DNA of 64,000 nucleotides from Tepidicella xavieri. GTDB taxonomy: Bacteria; Pseudomonadota; Gammaproteobacteria; Burkholderiales; Burkholderiaceae_C. The notes beneath the pieces are model-generated. The model was not told where the DNA came from and made no database searches. It was given only the letters and a program-made list of their open reading frames with translations. The position numbers were made by a program, and so were the translations under genes. The stretch lies in contig NZ_SNYL01000011.1 of assembly GCF_004363315.1 (NCBI RefSeq), forward strand, positions 1-64,000. Direction: 5' to 3'. Below, piece after piece: positions 8,411 through 17,156 of this stretch (position 1 is its first letter; each line of letters opens with the position of its first letter).

Positions 8411-10117
8411 ATGACGGTGGCGGCTTGGCAACGCCTGGGGGTGGGGGCAGCGGTGCTGGCGCTGGTGGGCTGGCTGTGGGTCTGGCGCTCGTCGCCGCTG
8501 GGCGTGCTCGCGGGGCTGTGCGTGATCGGTGCGGGCATGTGGTGGGCGCAGGCCGCGCACAGCCTGCTGGCCGCCTGGGTGGGGCGCGGGGCGCCGCGGC
8601 CGCCCGGCTGGCCGACGCCCACTTGGCGCGCTTGGTGCCTGGCCTGGTGGCGCGAATCGTGGCTGGCGCTGCGGGTGTTTGCGTGGTGGCAGCCCTTTCG
8701 CGCCGCCGCCGTGCCGGACGGCTTGGGCGCGCCGGCTGGCGTGCCTGGGCGCACCGGCGTCGTGCTGGTGCATGGCTATCTGTGCAACCGGGCTTTGTGG
8801 ACGGATTGGCTGCGCCGTTTTCGCGCCGAAGGCCGCCCCGTCGTGGCGGTGACGCTGGAGCCGGTGTTTGGCGATATCGACGCCTATGCACCGGCCATCG
8901 AGCGGGCGGTGCAAGCGATGACGGCCCACACCGGGTGCCGGCCCTTGTTGGTGGGCCACAGCATGGGTGGTTTGGCGGCGCGGGCCTGGTGGCGGGCCTG
9001 GCGCCAAGCCTGCGTGCAAGCGGGCGAGCCTGTGCCGGCTTTGGCCGATCGGGTGTGTGGCATCGTCACGCTGGGCACGCCGCACCAAGGCACCTGGCTG
9101 GCGCGGTTCAGCCACACCGCCAATGGCCGGCAGATGCGCATGGGCAGCCGCTGGTTGCAGGCGCTGTCGGCCGATGAGCCGCCTGCGCAGCGCCAGCGGA
9201 TCGAGTGCTGGTCAGCGGCTTGCGATGGGGTGGTCTATCCCCCCGGGGTGGCCGAGCTGGATGGGGCCCCGCATCGGCGCGTGGACGCGGTCGGGCATCT
9301 GGGCCTGATCGAGGCCTCCGAGGTGTGGCAGGCGGTGCAGGCCCATCTGTGGCAGGCCGACCAAGTGGCCGACCAAGCGGCCGCCCAGGGCGCAAACCCT
9401 GGCCGTTTGTCGTGTTTTTCCCGGTTGGCGGCTGCCGAATCTAGGGAAAACCCTTATATTTCGCCCATGGCACGCGATTCTTCTGTTTCCCGGCACGTCA
9501 GGGCGCCCATCCGCACCCTCGGGGTGGAGCATCGCCCGGCCATTCTGAAGCACTTGCTCGCCCTGGGCGAGCGCGACCGCTACCTGCGTTTCGGCTATGC
9601 CGCCACCGACGAGCACATCCGTCGCTATGTCGAGCGGCTGCGCTTCGATTGCGACGAGGTGTTTGGCATCTTCAACTGGCGGATGCAACTCATCGCCATG
9701 GCGCATCTGGCCTATATGGTCGAGGGGCAGGGGCGGCACAGCGCGGAGTTCGGCGTCAGCGTGGCGCCCCATGCCCGCGGGCGCGGCTATGGCGAGCAGT
9801 TGTTCGCACGCGCCGTGCGGCATGCGCGCAACGAGGGCGTGACGCGCCTCATCATCCACGCCTTGAGCGAGAACGCCGCCATGCTGGCGATTGCCCGCAA
9901 GGGCGGGGCCACGGTCGTGCGCGACGGCTCGGAAAGCCAGGCCCATCTGGAGCTGCCCCCGGCGGACTTCGAATCCAACGTGACGGAACTGCTGGAAGAG
10001 CAGGTGGCGCGTTCCCAGTATTGGGTCAAGCTGGGTCGGCACCGGTTGCGCCAGGGCTGGCGCCGGCTGGCCGGCTGGGGTGGCCGGTTGATGCGGCGCG
10101 GCCGCTCGCGGGTCTGA
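8411..10117 (+). CDS. Alpha/beta hydrolase in one frame with a GNAT acetyltransferase
   Basis: One stop-free frame of 568 codons encodes two unrelated domains. Residues 1-60 carry two hydrophobic segments. Residues about 110-330 are a lipase/PGAP1-like alpha/beta hydrolase with oxyanion motif VHGYLCN, nucleophile Ser184 in GHSMGG, Asp272 and His296. Residues 353-568 are a GNAT domain beginning at an internal methionine (base 9467). The linker (330-352) is low-complexity and shows no conserved feature. Either this is a true fusion, or the hydrolase stop has been lost. In the next frame a TAG at 9442-9444 sits exactly where the hydrolase would be expected to end, so a one-base indel in 9350-9440 (for example in the T-run at 9415-9419) would separate the genes. 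Confidence 0.7.
   Translation: MTVAAWQRLGVGAAVLALVGWLWVWRSSPLGVLAGLCVIGAGMWWAQAAHSLLAAWVGRGAPRPPGWPTPTWRAWCLAWWRESWLALRVFAWWQPFRAAAVPDGLGAPAGVPGRTGVVLVHGYLCNRALWTDWLRRFRAEGRPVVAVTLEPVFGDIDAYAPAIERAVQAMTAHTGCRPLLVGHSMGGLAARAWWRAWRQACVQAGEPVPALADRVCGIVTLGTPHQGTWLARFSHTANGRQMRMGSRWLQALSADEPPAQRQRIECWSAACDGVVYPPGVAELDGAPHRRVDAVGHLGLIEASEVWQAVQAHLWQADQVADQAAAQGANPGRLSCFSRLAAAESRENPYISPMARDSSVSRHVRAPIRTLGVEHRPAILKHLLALGERDRYLRFGYAATDEHIRRYVERLRFDCDEVFGIFNWRMQLIAMAHLAYMVEGQGRHSAEFGVSVAPHARGRGYGEQLFARAVRHARNEGVTRLIIHALSENAAMLAIARKGGATVVRDGSESQAHLELPPADFESNVTELLEEQVARSQYWVKLGRHRLRQGWRRLAGWGGRLMRRGRSRV
9443..9460 (+). promoter_or_regulatory. Candidate promoter/operator before the GNAT domain
   Basis: An inverted repeat AGGG-AAAA-CCCT (9443-9454) abuts TATATT (9455-9460), a good minus-10 hexamer only six bases before the ATG at 9467. 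No ribosome site is present, so a leaderless transcript for the acetyltransferase is possible. I see no convincing minus-35 at 16-18 bases. The presence of a promoter inside an open frame argues that two genes existed here at least ancestrally. Confidence 0.4.
9467..10117 (+). CDS. GNAT-family N-acetyltransferase (internal start)
   Basis: This is a 216-residue acetyltransferase if translated from its own ATG. The acetyl-CoA pyrophosphate-binding motif A is RGRGYGEQLF, preceded by the beta-4 strand (AEFGVSVAPHA) and followed by a typical helix and an ENAAMLAIARKGG stretch. Family members transfer acetyl from acetyl-CoA to amines, and the target is unknown. The C-terminus is basic (ending in a run of Arg-rich residues), perhaps for nucleic-acid or membrane contact. 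It shares the frame and stop of the upstream hydrolase, so the independent start is inferred from the domain boundary and the upstream promoter-like element. Confidence 0.5.
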   Translation: MARDSSVSRHVRAPIRTLGVEHRPAILKHLLALGERDRYLRFGYAATDEHIRRYVERLRFDCDEVFGIFNWRMQLIAMAHLAYMVEGQGRHSAEFGVSVAPHARGRGYGEQLFARAVRHARNEGVTRLIIHALSENAAMLAIARKGGATVVRDGSESQAHLELPPADFESNVTELLEEQVARSQYWVKLGRHRLRQGWRRLAGWGGRLMRRGRSRV

Positions 10118-10210
10118 CCCACGCGGCGTTTGCGGCCGATGGCGCGGCCCGGTTGTGGGCTGTCATGCGGCTGTTGTATCCTTGAGCCATCGCAACTACG
10201 CCCTACGTCA

Positions 10211-11077
10211 GTGGCCGAACCCTATCCCAGTCCGTCGCCGCACCGCCCGGTGCGGCCCGAAGACAAACGCGGCTTTCTGCAAAAGCTGGCCGAATTCATC
10301 CACCCCGGACCCGACTCCAAGGACGAGCTGATCGAGACCTTGGCCGACGCCGAGGACAACGAGATCATCGACGCGGAGTCGCGCGTGATGCTCGAAGGGG
10401 TGATACGCATCGCCGACATGACCGCTGGCGATGTGATGGTGGCGGCCCCGCGCATGGATGCCATCGACATCAACGCGCCGTTTCAGGAGATTCTGAACAC
10501 CGTCATCGAGACGGCGCACTCGCGCTTTCCCGTGTACGACGGCGATCGCGAGAACATCATCGGCATCCTGATGGCCAAGGATTTGCTCAAGCTCTATCGC
10601 GCGCCTGAGCTGAATTTGCGCACGCTGCTGCGGCCGGCCGTGTTCGTGCCCGAGAGCAAGGGCCTCAACGATTTGCTGCGCGAATTTCGGGGCAACCGCA
10701 ACCATTTGGCCATCGTCATCGACGAATTTGGGCGCGTGGCCGGCCTCATCACCATCGAGGACGTGCTGGAGGAGATCGTCGGCGAAATCGAGGACGAGTT
10801 CGACGAGGCCGAGGACGACGGCGACATCTTCGCGCTGGCCGACGGCTCCTGGCGCGTCAGCGGCGACACGCCGATCGAGCGCGTCAATGAATGGTTTGGC
10901 GCCGCGCTGCCCGACGATGAGCTCGACACCATCGGCGGCCTGGTGTCGCACGACATGGGGCATGTGCCCAAGCGCGGCGAGCAGCACGAGCTGGGGGGGC
11001 TGCGTTTTCTGGTGCAGCACACCAAGGGCGGCGCGGTGACGTGGTTCAAGGTCACGCGCGCGGGCGGCGGCGCGTGA
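10211..11077 (+). CDS. corC: CorC/HlyC-family CBS-domain protein
   Basis: The 288-residue cytoplasmic protein has two CBS domains (about residues 65-185, with the motifs HSRFPVYD and LAIVIDEFGRVAGLIT) and a C-terminal CorC_HlyC domain. It lacks the DUF21 membrane domain, as in E. coli CorC/YbeX. The family is linked to magnesium/cobalt efflux. The start is the GTG at 10211, where family similarity begins. A longer frame reaches upstream but its extra residues do not look like this family. Its stop overlaps the lnt start (TGATG), reproducing the conserved ybeX-lnt gene pair. Confidence 0.9.
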   Translation: MAEPYPSPSPHRPVRPEDKRGFLQKLAEFIHPGPDSKDELIETLADAEDNEIIDAESRVMLEGVIRIADMTAGDVMVAAPRMDAIDINAPFQEILNTVIETAHSRFPVYDGDRENIIGILMAKDLLKLYRAPELNLRTLLRPAVFVPESKGLNDLLREFRGNRNHLAIVIDEFGRVAGLITIEDVLEEIVGEIEDEFDEAEDDGDIFALADGSWRVSGDTPIERVNEWFGAALPDDELDTIGGLVSHDMGHVPKRGEQHELGGLRFLVQHTKGGAVTWFKVTRAGGGA

Positions 11078-12678
11078 TGCCCGGGCGTTGGGCCTGGGCC
11101 CTGCTGGCCGCGGGTGTGGCCCATGCCGCGGCGCTGGCTTGGCCATTGCCTGGCCCTGTGGCGGGGCAGCCTCTGCCGTGGCTGCAATGGCTGGCCCTGT
11201 GCGTGCTGGCCGCGGGCGTGCGGCGGGCGCCGTCGCGGGCGGCGGCTTTCTGGCGTGGCTGGGGCTTTGCCACGGCATGGCTGGCCGCGACCTTCTGGTG
11301 GCTGTTCATTTCCATGCATGTGTACGGTGGCCTGGCGGCCCCCTTGGCGGCGCTGGCGGTGCTGGCGCTGGCGGCCTTTCTGGGGCTGTACACGGCAGGG
11401 ATGGCGGCGCTGCTGTGGCGCTGGCGCCGCAGCGGGCCGTGGCGTTACGCGCTGGTCTTTGCCGCAGGCTGGACGCTGGCCGAATGGGCGCGCGGCACCT
11501 GGCTGACCGGCTTTCCGTGGGGGGCGGCCGGCTATGCCTTGGTCGATGCCTATGCCGCCTGGGCGCCCTGGGTGGGGGTGTATGGCATGGGGGCGCTGAG
11601 CGCCGGGCTGGCCGCGGGGCTGGTGGCCTGGGGGCTGGGACGGCTGGGCCGTGAGGCCACGTCGCCCCAGGGCCGCTTGGTCGGCGCGGCATGGGGCGCG
11701 CGCATCGCGGCTGGGGTGGTGGTGCTGGCATTGGGGCCGGTGCTGTGGTGGCCGTCGGGTGGGGTTTGGCTGGCCGAGCGCCTGCCGGCCTGGACCGCGC
11801 CGGCTGGCGACATGCCGGTGGCGCTGTTGCAGGGCAACATCCCTCAGGACGAGAAATTCACCCCCGGCGTGGGCGTGCCGCTGGCGCTGGACTGGTACGA
11901 AACGCAGGTGGCCGAGGCGCTGCGCCAGCTCGATGCCCGAGGCGGGGGGCTGGTGGTGGCGCCCGAGACGGCCATTCCCCTGCTGCCTCAGGATATGGAC
12001 CCGGCCTGGTGGGCGCGCTGGCTGGCGCGCATCGCCGACAGCCGTTCGGCCGTGCTGCTCGGCTTGCCGCTGGGCAGCTGGACCGAGGGCTACACCAACT
12101 CGGTGGCCGGGTGGGCGGCCTCGCGCGAGATGTACCGCTACGACAAGCACCATCTGGTGCCTTTCGGCGAGTTCGTTCCCCCGCTGTTTCGCTGGTTCGT
12201 GGCGATGATGGACATCCCGCTGGGGGATTTTCGGCGTGGGCCGCTGGGGCAGCCGCCGTTTGAGTGGAATGGGCAGCGCATCGCGCCCAACGTTTGCTAT
12301 GAGGACCTGTTCGGCGAAGAGCTGGCGGTGGCCTTCCATGACGCCTCAGGGGCTCCCACGGTGCTGGTCAATGTGAGCAACATCGCCTGGTTCGGGGACA
12401 CGGTGGCCATCGACCAGCACCGGCACATTTCCCGGTTGCGTGCCTTGGAATTGCAGCGCCCCATGCTGCGGGCCACCAACACCGGGGCCACCGTGGTCAT
12501 CGATCACCTGGGGCGGGTGCAGGCGGAGTTGCCGCGCCTGACGCGCGGCCGCCTCGAAGCCACGGTGCAGGGGCGTCAAGGGCTGACCCCTTACGCCCGC
12601 TGGGCCGGCCGCTGGGGGCAATGGCCGCTGGTGGGGCTGGCGCTGCTCGTGCTGGTGGGCGCGCGCCGCCCGCGCTGA
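11077..12678 (+). CDS. lnt: Apolipoprotein N-acyltransferase
   Basis: This enzyme transfers the third acyl chain from phospholipid to the N-terminal cysteine of lipoproteins in the inner membrane. The 533-residue product has about six N-terminal membrane helices, a periplasmic nitrilase-like domain and a C-terminal helix. The catalytic triad is visible as Glu297 (VAPETAIP), Lys357 (YDKHHLVPFGEF) and Cys407 (NVCYEDLF). The ATG overlaps the corC stop by one base, so translation is probably coupled. Confidence 0.95.
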   Translation: MPGRWAWALLAAGVAHAAALAWPLPGPVAGQPLPWLQWLALCVLAAGVRRAPSRAAAFWRGWGFATAWLAATFWWLFISMHVYGGLAAPLAALAVLALAAFLGLYTAGMAALLWRWRRSGPWRYALVFAAGWTLAEWARGTWLTGFPWGAAGYALVDAYAAWAPWVGVYGMGALSAGLAAGLVAWGLGRLGREATSPQGRLVGAAWGARIAAGVVVLALGPVLWWPSGGVWLAERLPAWTAPAGDMPVALLQGNIPQDEKFTPGVGVPLALDWYETQVAEALRQLDARGGGLVVAPETAIPLLPQDMDPAWWARWLARIADSRSAVLLGLPLGSWTEGYTNSVAGWAASREMYRYDKHHLVPFGEFVPPLFRWFVAMMDIPLGDFRRGPLGQPPFEWNGQRIAPNVCYEDLFGEELAVAFHDASGAPTVLVNVSNIAWFGDTVAIDQHRHISRLRALELQRPMLRATNTGATVVIDHLGRVQAELPRLTRGRLEATVQGRQGLTPYARWAGRWGQWPLVGLALLVLVGARRPR

Positions 12679-12722
12679 GCCTTCGCCCTCATGGCGGCCA
12701 CTAAAATGAAGGGTTACGCCTC

Positions 12723-13655
12723 ATGGATCTCAAGCCCATGCTGACCTTTCAACAAATCATCCTCAAACTCCAGGCCTACTGGGACGCCCAGGGCTGCGCG
12801 CTGCTGCAACCCTACGACATGGAGGTGGGCGCGGGCACCAGCCACACCGCCACCTTCCTGCGCGCCATCGGCCCGGAGCCCTGGAAAGCCGCCTACGTGC
12901 AGCCCAGCCGCCGCCCCAAGGACGGTCGCTACGGCGAGAACCCCAACCGCCTGCAACACTACTACCAGTACCAGGTGGTGCTCAAGCCCGCGCCCAGCAA
13001 CATCCTGGAGCTGTACCTGGGCTCTCTCGAAGCCTTGGGCTTCGACCTGAAGAAGAACGACATCCGCTTCGTCGAAGACGATTGGGAGAACCCCACGCTG
13101 GGCGCCTGGGGACTGGGCTGGGAGGTCTGGCTCAACGGCATGGAGGTGACGCAGTTCACCTACTTCCAGCAGGTCGGCGGCATCGACTGCAAGCCCATCA
13201 CGGGCGAGATCACCTACGGCCTGGAGCGTCTGGCCATGTACCTGCAGGGCGTGGAAAACGTCTACGACCTGACCTACGCCCCTGGCCTGACCTACGGCGA
13301 CGTGTTCCACCAGAACGAGGTGGAGCAATCCACCTACAACTTTGAGCACTCCGACGTGGACTTCCTGTTTGCTGCCTTTGCCGCGCACGAAAAGCAGGCC
13401 CGTCACCTCATGGAGCACCGGTTGGCGCTGCCCGCGTATGAGCAGGTGCTCAAAGCCGCGCACACCTTCAACCTGCTGGACGCGCGCGGCGCCATCAGCG
13501 TGACCGAGCGCGCCGCCTACATCGGCCGCATTCGCAACCTGGCGCGCAGCGTGGCGCAGAGCTATTACGAAAGCCGCGAGCGCCTGGGCTTTCCCATGGC
13601 GCCGCGTGAGTGGGTCGCACAGCTTGCGGCGCAGACCGACACGAAAGCCGCCTGA
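12723..13655 (+). CDS. glyQ: Glycine--tRNA ligase alpha subunit
   Basis: This is the catalytic alpha subunit of the bacterial alpha2-beta2 glycyl-tRNA synthetase. The 310 residues are typical, with the class II core visible in [29 protein letters not shown] and [13 protein letters not shown]. It is followed after 11 bases by glyS, with which it forms an operon. The gap to lnt is only 44 bases. Confidence 0.97.
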   Translation: MDLKPMLTFQQIILKLQAYWDAQGCALLQPYDMEVGAGTSHTATFLRAIGPEPWKAAYVQPSRRPKDGRYGENPNRLQHYYQYQVVLKPAPSNILELYLGSLEALGFDLKKNDIRFVEDDWENPTLGAWGLGWEVWLNGMEVTQFTYFQQVGGIDCKPITGEITYGLERLAMYLQGVENVYDLTYAPGLTYGDVFHQNEVEQSTYNFEHSDVDFLFAAFAAHEKQARHLMEHRLALPAYEQVLKAAHTFNLLDARGAISVTERAAYIGRIRNLARSVAQSYYESRERLGFPMAPREWVAQLAAQTDTKAA

Positions 13656-13666
13656 GGAATCTGCCC

Positions 13667-15802
13667 ATGACCACGAAAAATCTGTTGGTGGAACTCTTCG
13701 TGGAGGAGTTGCCCCCCAAGGCCCTGAAGAAACTGGGCGAAGCGTTTGCCGGCGTCCTGTTCGAGCAGCTCAAAGCGCAAGGATTGACGGGCGAAGGCGC
13801 CGTCGTCACGCCCTTTGCCTCGCCGCGCCGGCTCGCGGCGCACGTCACGGCGGTGCGGTCCAAGGCACCCGATCAGACCGTGCAGCAAAAACTCATGCCC
13901 GTCTCGGTCGGGCTGGGCGCGGATGGACAGCCCACGCCGGCGCTGCTCAAGAAACTGGCCGCCCTGGGTGCCGACGTCAGCGATGCGGCCGCCGTCCTGG
14001 GCCGCCTCAAGCGCCAGGGCGAAGGCAAGGCCGAAGCCCTGTACTGGGACAGCGTCGTGCCCGGGGCCACACTGGTGGCGGGCTTGCAGAAGGCGCTCGA
14101 CGACGCCTTGCGCCAGCTGCCCATCCCCAAGGTGATGACCTACCAGCTGGAGACCGACTGCGAGCTGCCCGGCTGGAGCAGCGTGCACTTCGTGCGCCCC
14201 GCGCATGGCCTCGTTGCCCTGCATGGCGAGACCGTGGTGCCGGTGAAGGCCCTGGGCCTGACGGCGGGCAACACCACGCAGGGCCACCGTTTCGAAGCGG
14301 CCAAGTCGCCTGTGGTGATCGCTCACGCCGACGCCTACGCGGCCACGCTGCGCGACGACGGCGCGGTGATCGCCAGCTTTGCCGAGCGCCGTGCCGAAAT
14401 CGCGCGCCAGCTGGCCGCCCGCGCCGCCGAGGTGGGCGGCGGCTGCCGTCCGATCGAGGACGATGCCCTGCTGGACGAAGTGACCGCGCTGGTGGAGCGC
14501 CCCAACGTGCTGGTGTGCCGGTTCGAGCCCGAATTCCTGGAAGTGCCGCAGGAGTGCCTGATTCTGACGATGAAGGCCAACCAGAAGTACTTCCCGCTGC
14601 TGGACGCGCAAGGCAAGCTGACCAACCAGTTCCTGGTGGTGAGCAACATCCGCCCGGACGACCCGAGCGCGGTGATTGGCGGCAACGAGCGCGTGGTGCG
14701 CCCGCGCCTGGCCGATGCCAAGTTCTTCTTCGACCAGGACCGCAAAAAGACGCTGGAGAGCCGCGTCGAGGGTCTGGCCAAGGTGGTGTACCACAACAAG
14801 CTGGGCTCGCAGGGCGAGCGCGTGGAGCGCGTCAGCGCTATTGCGCGCGGCATTGCGCAGCAGCTGGGCGGCGATGCGCTGGCGCGCCAGGCTGACCAGG
14901 CCGCGCTGCTGGCCAAGGCCGACCTGCTGACCGACATGGTCGGCGAGTTCCCCGAGCTGCAAGGCATCATGGGCGGCTACTACGCCCGCCACGATGGCCT
15001 GGGCAACGACATCGCCGAAGCGATCGAAGACCACTACAAGCCGCGCTTTGCAGGCGACGAGCTGCCGCGCAACCCGGTGGGCCTGTGCGTGGCGCTGGCC
15101 GACAAGCTCGAAACCCTGGTGGGCATGTTCGGCATTGGCAACCTGCCCAGCGGCGACAAAGACCCCTACGCCCTGCGTCGCCACGCCCTGGGCGTGGTGC
15201 GCATGCTGATCGAGAAAGACCTGCCGCTGGACCTGCCGGCCCTGCTGGCGCTGGCCGTACCCGTGTTTGGCGACAAGGTCACCGATCCCTCAGCCGCGCT
15301 GACCGACTTCATCTATGACCGCCTGGCCGGCAGCCTGCGCGATCAGGGCTACAGCGCCCAGGAAGTGGACGCCGTGCTCGCCCTGCGCCCGCAGCGCCTC
15401 AGCGAAGTGCCGCGTCGCCTGGCTGCGGTGCGCGCGTTTGCCGCCTTGCCTGAAGCGCCGGCCTTGGCCGCGGCCAACAAGCGCGTGGGCAACATCCTCA
15501 AGAAAGCCGAAGGCGATGTGCGCCCCCAGGTGGCCTTGGAGCGTTTGGTCGAGCCGGCCGAGCGTGCCTTGCACGACGCGCTGGCCCAGCTCTCGCCCCA
15601 GGCCGATGCCGCCTGGACGGCCGGCGATTACACGGGCAACCTCCGGGCGCTGGCGGCGCTCAAAGCCCCTGTCGATGCCTTTTTCGATCAGGTTATGGTC
15701 AATGCCGACGACCCGGCCCTCAAGGCCAATCGCCTGGGCTTGCTGGCAACGCTGCACCGGGCCATGAACCGGGTGGCGGATCTCTCGCGCCTGGCCGCCT
15801 AA
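13667..15802 (+). CDS. glyS: Glycine--tRNA ligase beta subunit
   Basis: This 711-residue subunit binds tRNA-Gly and assists aminoacylation by GlyQ. It opens with the family signature LLVELFVEELPPKALK. It carries the HD-like region around GGYYARHDG and a C-terminal anticodon-binding domain. The ATG at 13667 is chosen over an in-frame upstream extension that would lie inside glyQ and lacks family similarity. The gene is followed four bases later by gmhB. Confidence 0.97.
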   Translation: MTTKNLLVELFVEELPPKALKKLGEAFAGVLFEQLKAQGLTGEGAVVTPFASPRRLAAHVTAVRSKAPDQTVQQKLMPVSVGLGADGQPTPALLKKLAALGADVSDAAAVLGRLKRQGEGKAEALYWDSVVPGATLVAGLQKALDDALRQLPIPKVMTYQLETDCELPGWSSVHFVRPAHGLVALHGETVVPVKALGLTAGNTTQGHRFEAAKSPVVIAHADAYAATLRDDGAVIASFAERRAEIARQLAARAAEVGGGCRPIEDDALLDEVTALVERPNVLVCRFEPEFLEVPQECLILTMKANQKYFPLLDAQGKLTNQFLVVSNIRPDDPSAVIGGNERVVRPRLADAKFFFDQDRKKTLESRVEGLAKVVYHNKLGSQGERVERVSAIARGIAQQLGGDALARQADQAALLAKADLLTDMVGEFPELQGIMGGYYARHDGLGNDIAEAIEDHYKPRFAGDELPRNPVGLCVALADKLETLVGMFGIGNLPSGDKDPYALRRHALGVVRMLIEKDLPLDLPALLALAVPVFGDKVTDPSAALTDFIYDRLAGSLRDQGYSAQEVDAVLALRPQRLSEVPRRLAAVRAFAALPEAPALAAANKRVGNILKKAEGDVRPQVALERLVEPAERALHDALAQLSPQADAAWTAGDYTGNLRALAALKAPVDAFFDQVMVNADDPALKANRLGLLATLHRAMNRVADLSRLAA

Positions 15803-15806
15803 AGCC

Positions 15807-16400
15807 ATGCCCTACGGCCGCGAACTCAAACTCGTCGTGCTGGACCGCGACGGCACCCTCAACGAGGAGCCGGAAGACTTTCTGCGCGGTCCCGACGACT
15901 GGCGGCCGCTGCCCGGGGCGCTGGAGGCGGTGGCGCGGCTCAACCATGCCGGCTGGCGGGTGGTCATCGCCTCCAACCAGTCCGGGCTGGGCCGGGGGTT
16001 GTTCGACGTGGCCACCCTCAACGACATCCATGCCCGCATGCACCGCGAGCTCACCCTGGCCGGGGCCCGGGTGGAGGCGGTGTTCTTCTGTCCGCATGCC
16101 CCTGAGGACGCGTGCGATTGCCGCAAGCCCGCCCCCGGCCTGTTTTTGCAAATCGCGCAGCGGTTCGGCGTGCCCGCCACGCACCTGGTGGCGGTGGGCG
16201 ATTCCGTGCACGACGCCCAGGCGGCCGCCGCTGCCGGGTGCGAAACGCACCTGGTGCTCACCGGCAAGTCCCTGCGGTATCGCCATGGCCCCCTGCCGGC
16301 CGGGCTGCCGGCGGGCGTGACCGTGCATGCCGATCTGTCGGCGTTTGCCGACGCGCTGACGGGTGGCGACCTTCCCGTCTCGAGTCATCATCAACCATGA
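15807..16400 (+). CDS. gmhB: D-glycero-beta-D-manno-heptose 1,7-bisphosphate 7-phosphatase
   Basis: This HAD-superfamily phosphatase acts in ADP-heptose synthesis for lipopolysaccharide core. The 197 residues contain motif I DRDGTLNEE, motif II SNQSGLGRG, the zinc-binding loop CPHAPEDACDCRKP and motif III/IV GDSVHDAQAAAAAG. Histidinol-phosphatase relatives are similar, but the zinc loop and length favour GmhB. Its stop overlaps the next ATG by four bases (ATGA). Confidence 0.9.
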   Translation: MPYGRELKLVVLDRDGTLNEEPEDFLRGPDDWRPLPGALEAVARLNHAGWRVVIASNQSGLGRGLFDVATLNDIHARMHRELTLAGARVEAVFFCPHAPEDACDCRKPAPGLFLQIAQRFGVPATHLVAVGDSVHDAQAAAAAGCETHLVLTGKSLRYRHGPLPAGLPAGVTVHADLSAFADALTGGDLPVSSHHQP

Positions 16401-17152
16401 ATCTTTTGCGTTCCTGGCTGCACCTGCTTTTCATGGGCGTCACGCTCGTGCCTTGGGCCCTGACGGCCTTGGTGGCTTCGCTGTTCATGCGCGGCGAGCG
16501 GCTGTACTGGCTTTGCGTCGGGTGGGTGCGGCTGGTGGTCTGGGCGGCAGGCTGGATGCTGGGCATCCGCAACCGCGTCATCGGCTACGAAAACCTGCCC
16601 ACGGGCACCCGCGCGCCCGCCATTTTGCTGGCCAAGCACCAGTCCACCTGGGAGACGTTCTGCTTGCCCGTGCTCATGCCGCACCCGCTGGCCTTCGTGT
16701 TCAAGAAGGAGTTGCTGTACGTGCCCCTGTTCGGCTGGGCGTTGGGCCGGCTCGACATGATTCACATCGACCGCGCCAAACGGGCCCAAGCCTTTGCCAA
16801 GGTCGTTCAGCAGGGCCAGCGCCTGCTCGATCAGGGCACCTGGGTCATCATGTTTCCCGAAGGCACCCGCATCCCCCGCGGGCAGCAGGGCACGTACAAA
16901 ACCGGCGGGGCCCGGCTGGCCGTCCAGACGGGGGTGCCCGTCATCCCCATTGCCATCACCTCGGGCAAATGCTGGCCGCGCCGCGCCATCGTCAAGCGGC
17001 CTGGGGTGGTGGAGTTCTCCATCGGGAAGCCGATCCCCAGCGCCGGCCGCGACCCGGATGAGCTGATGCAGGAAGTCGAAGCCTGGATCGAGGCCGAAAT
17101 GCGCCGACTCGATCCGCAGGCCTATGCCGACCACCCCGCCACCCGCGCCTGA
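16397..17152 (+). CDS. plsC: 1-acyl-sn-glycerol-3-phosphate acyltransferase family protein
   Basis: The 251-residue membrane-associated acyltransferase probably makes phosphatidic acid from lysophosphatidate. Two N-terminal hydrophobic segments precede the active-site motif KHQSTWET, in which the usual HxxxxD is HxxxxE. The second motif FPEGTRIPRGQ and a third block VPVIPIA are present. The real start is the ATG at 16397, coupled to gmhB. The glyQS-gmhB-plsC order suggests a housekeeping envelope/translation operon. Confidence 0.9.
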   Translation: MNLLRSWLHLLFMGVTLVPWALTALVASLFMRGERLYWLCVGWVRLVVWAAGWMLGIRNRVIGYENLPTGTRAPAILLAKHQSTWETFCLPVLMPHPLAFVFKKELLYVPLFGWALGRLDMIHIDRAKRAQAFAKVVQQGQRLLDQGTWVIMFPEGTRIPRGQQGTYKTGGARLAVQTGVPVIPIAITSGKCWPRRAIVKRPGVVEFSIGKPIPSAGRDPDELMQEVEAWIEAEMRRLDPQAYADHPATRA

Positions 17153-17156
17153 AGCC

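Noticed and set aside
10594-12339. Minus-strand open frame of about 580 codons opposite corC-lnt
   Set aside because: Shadow of lnt, whose catalytic triad is intact.
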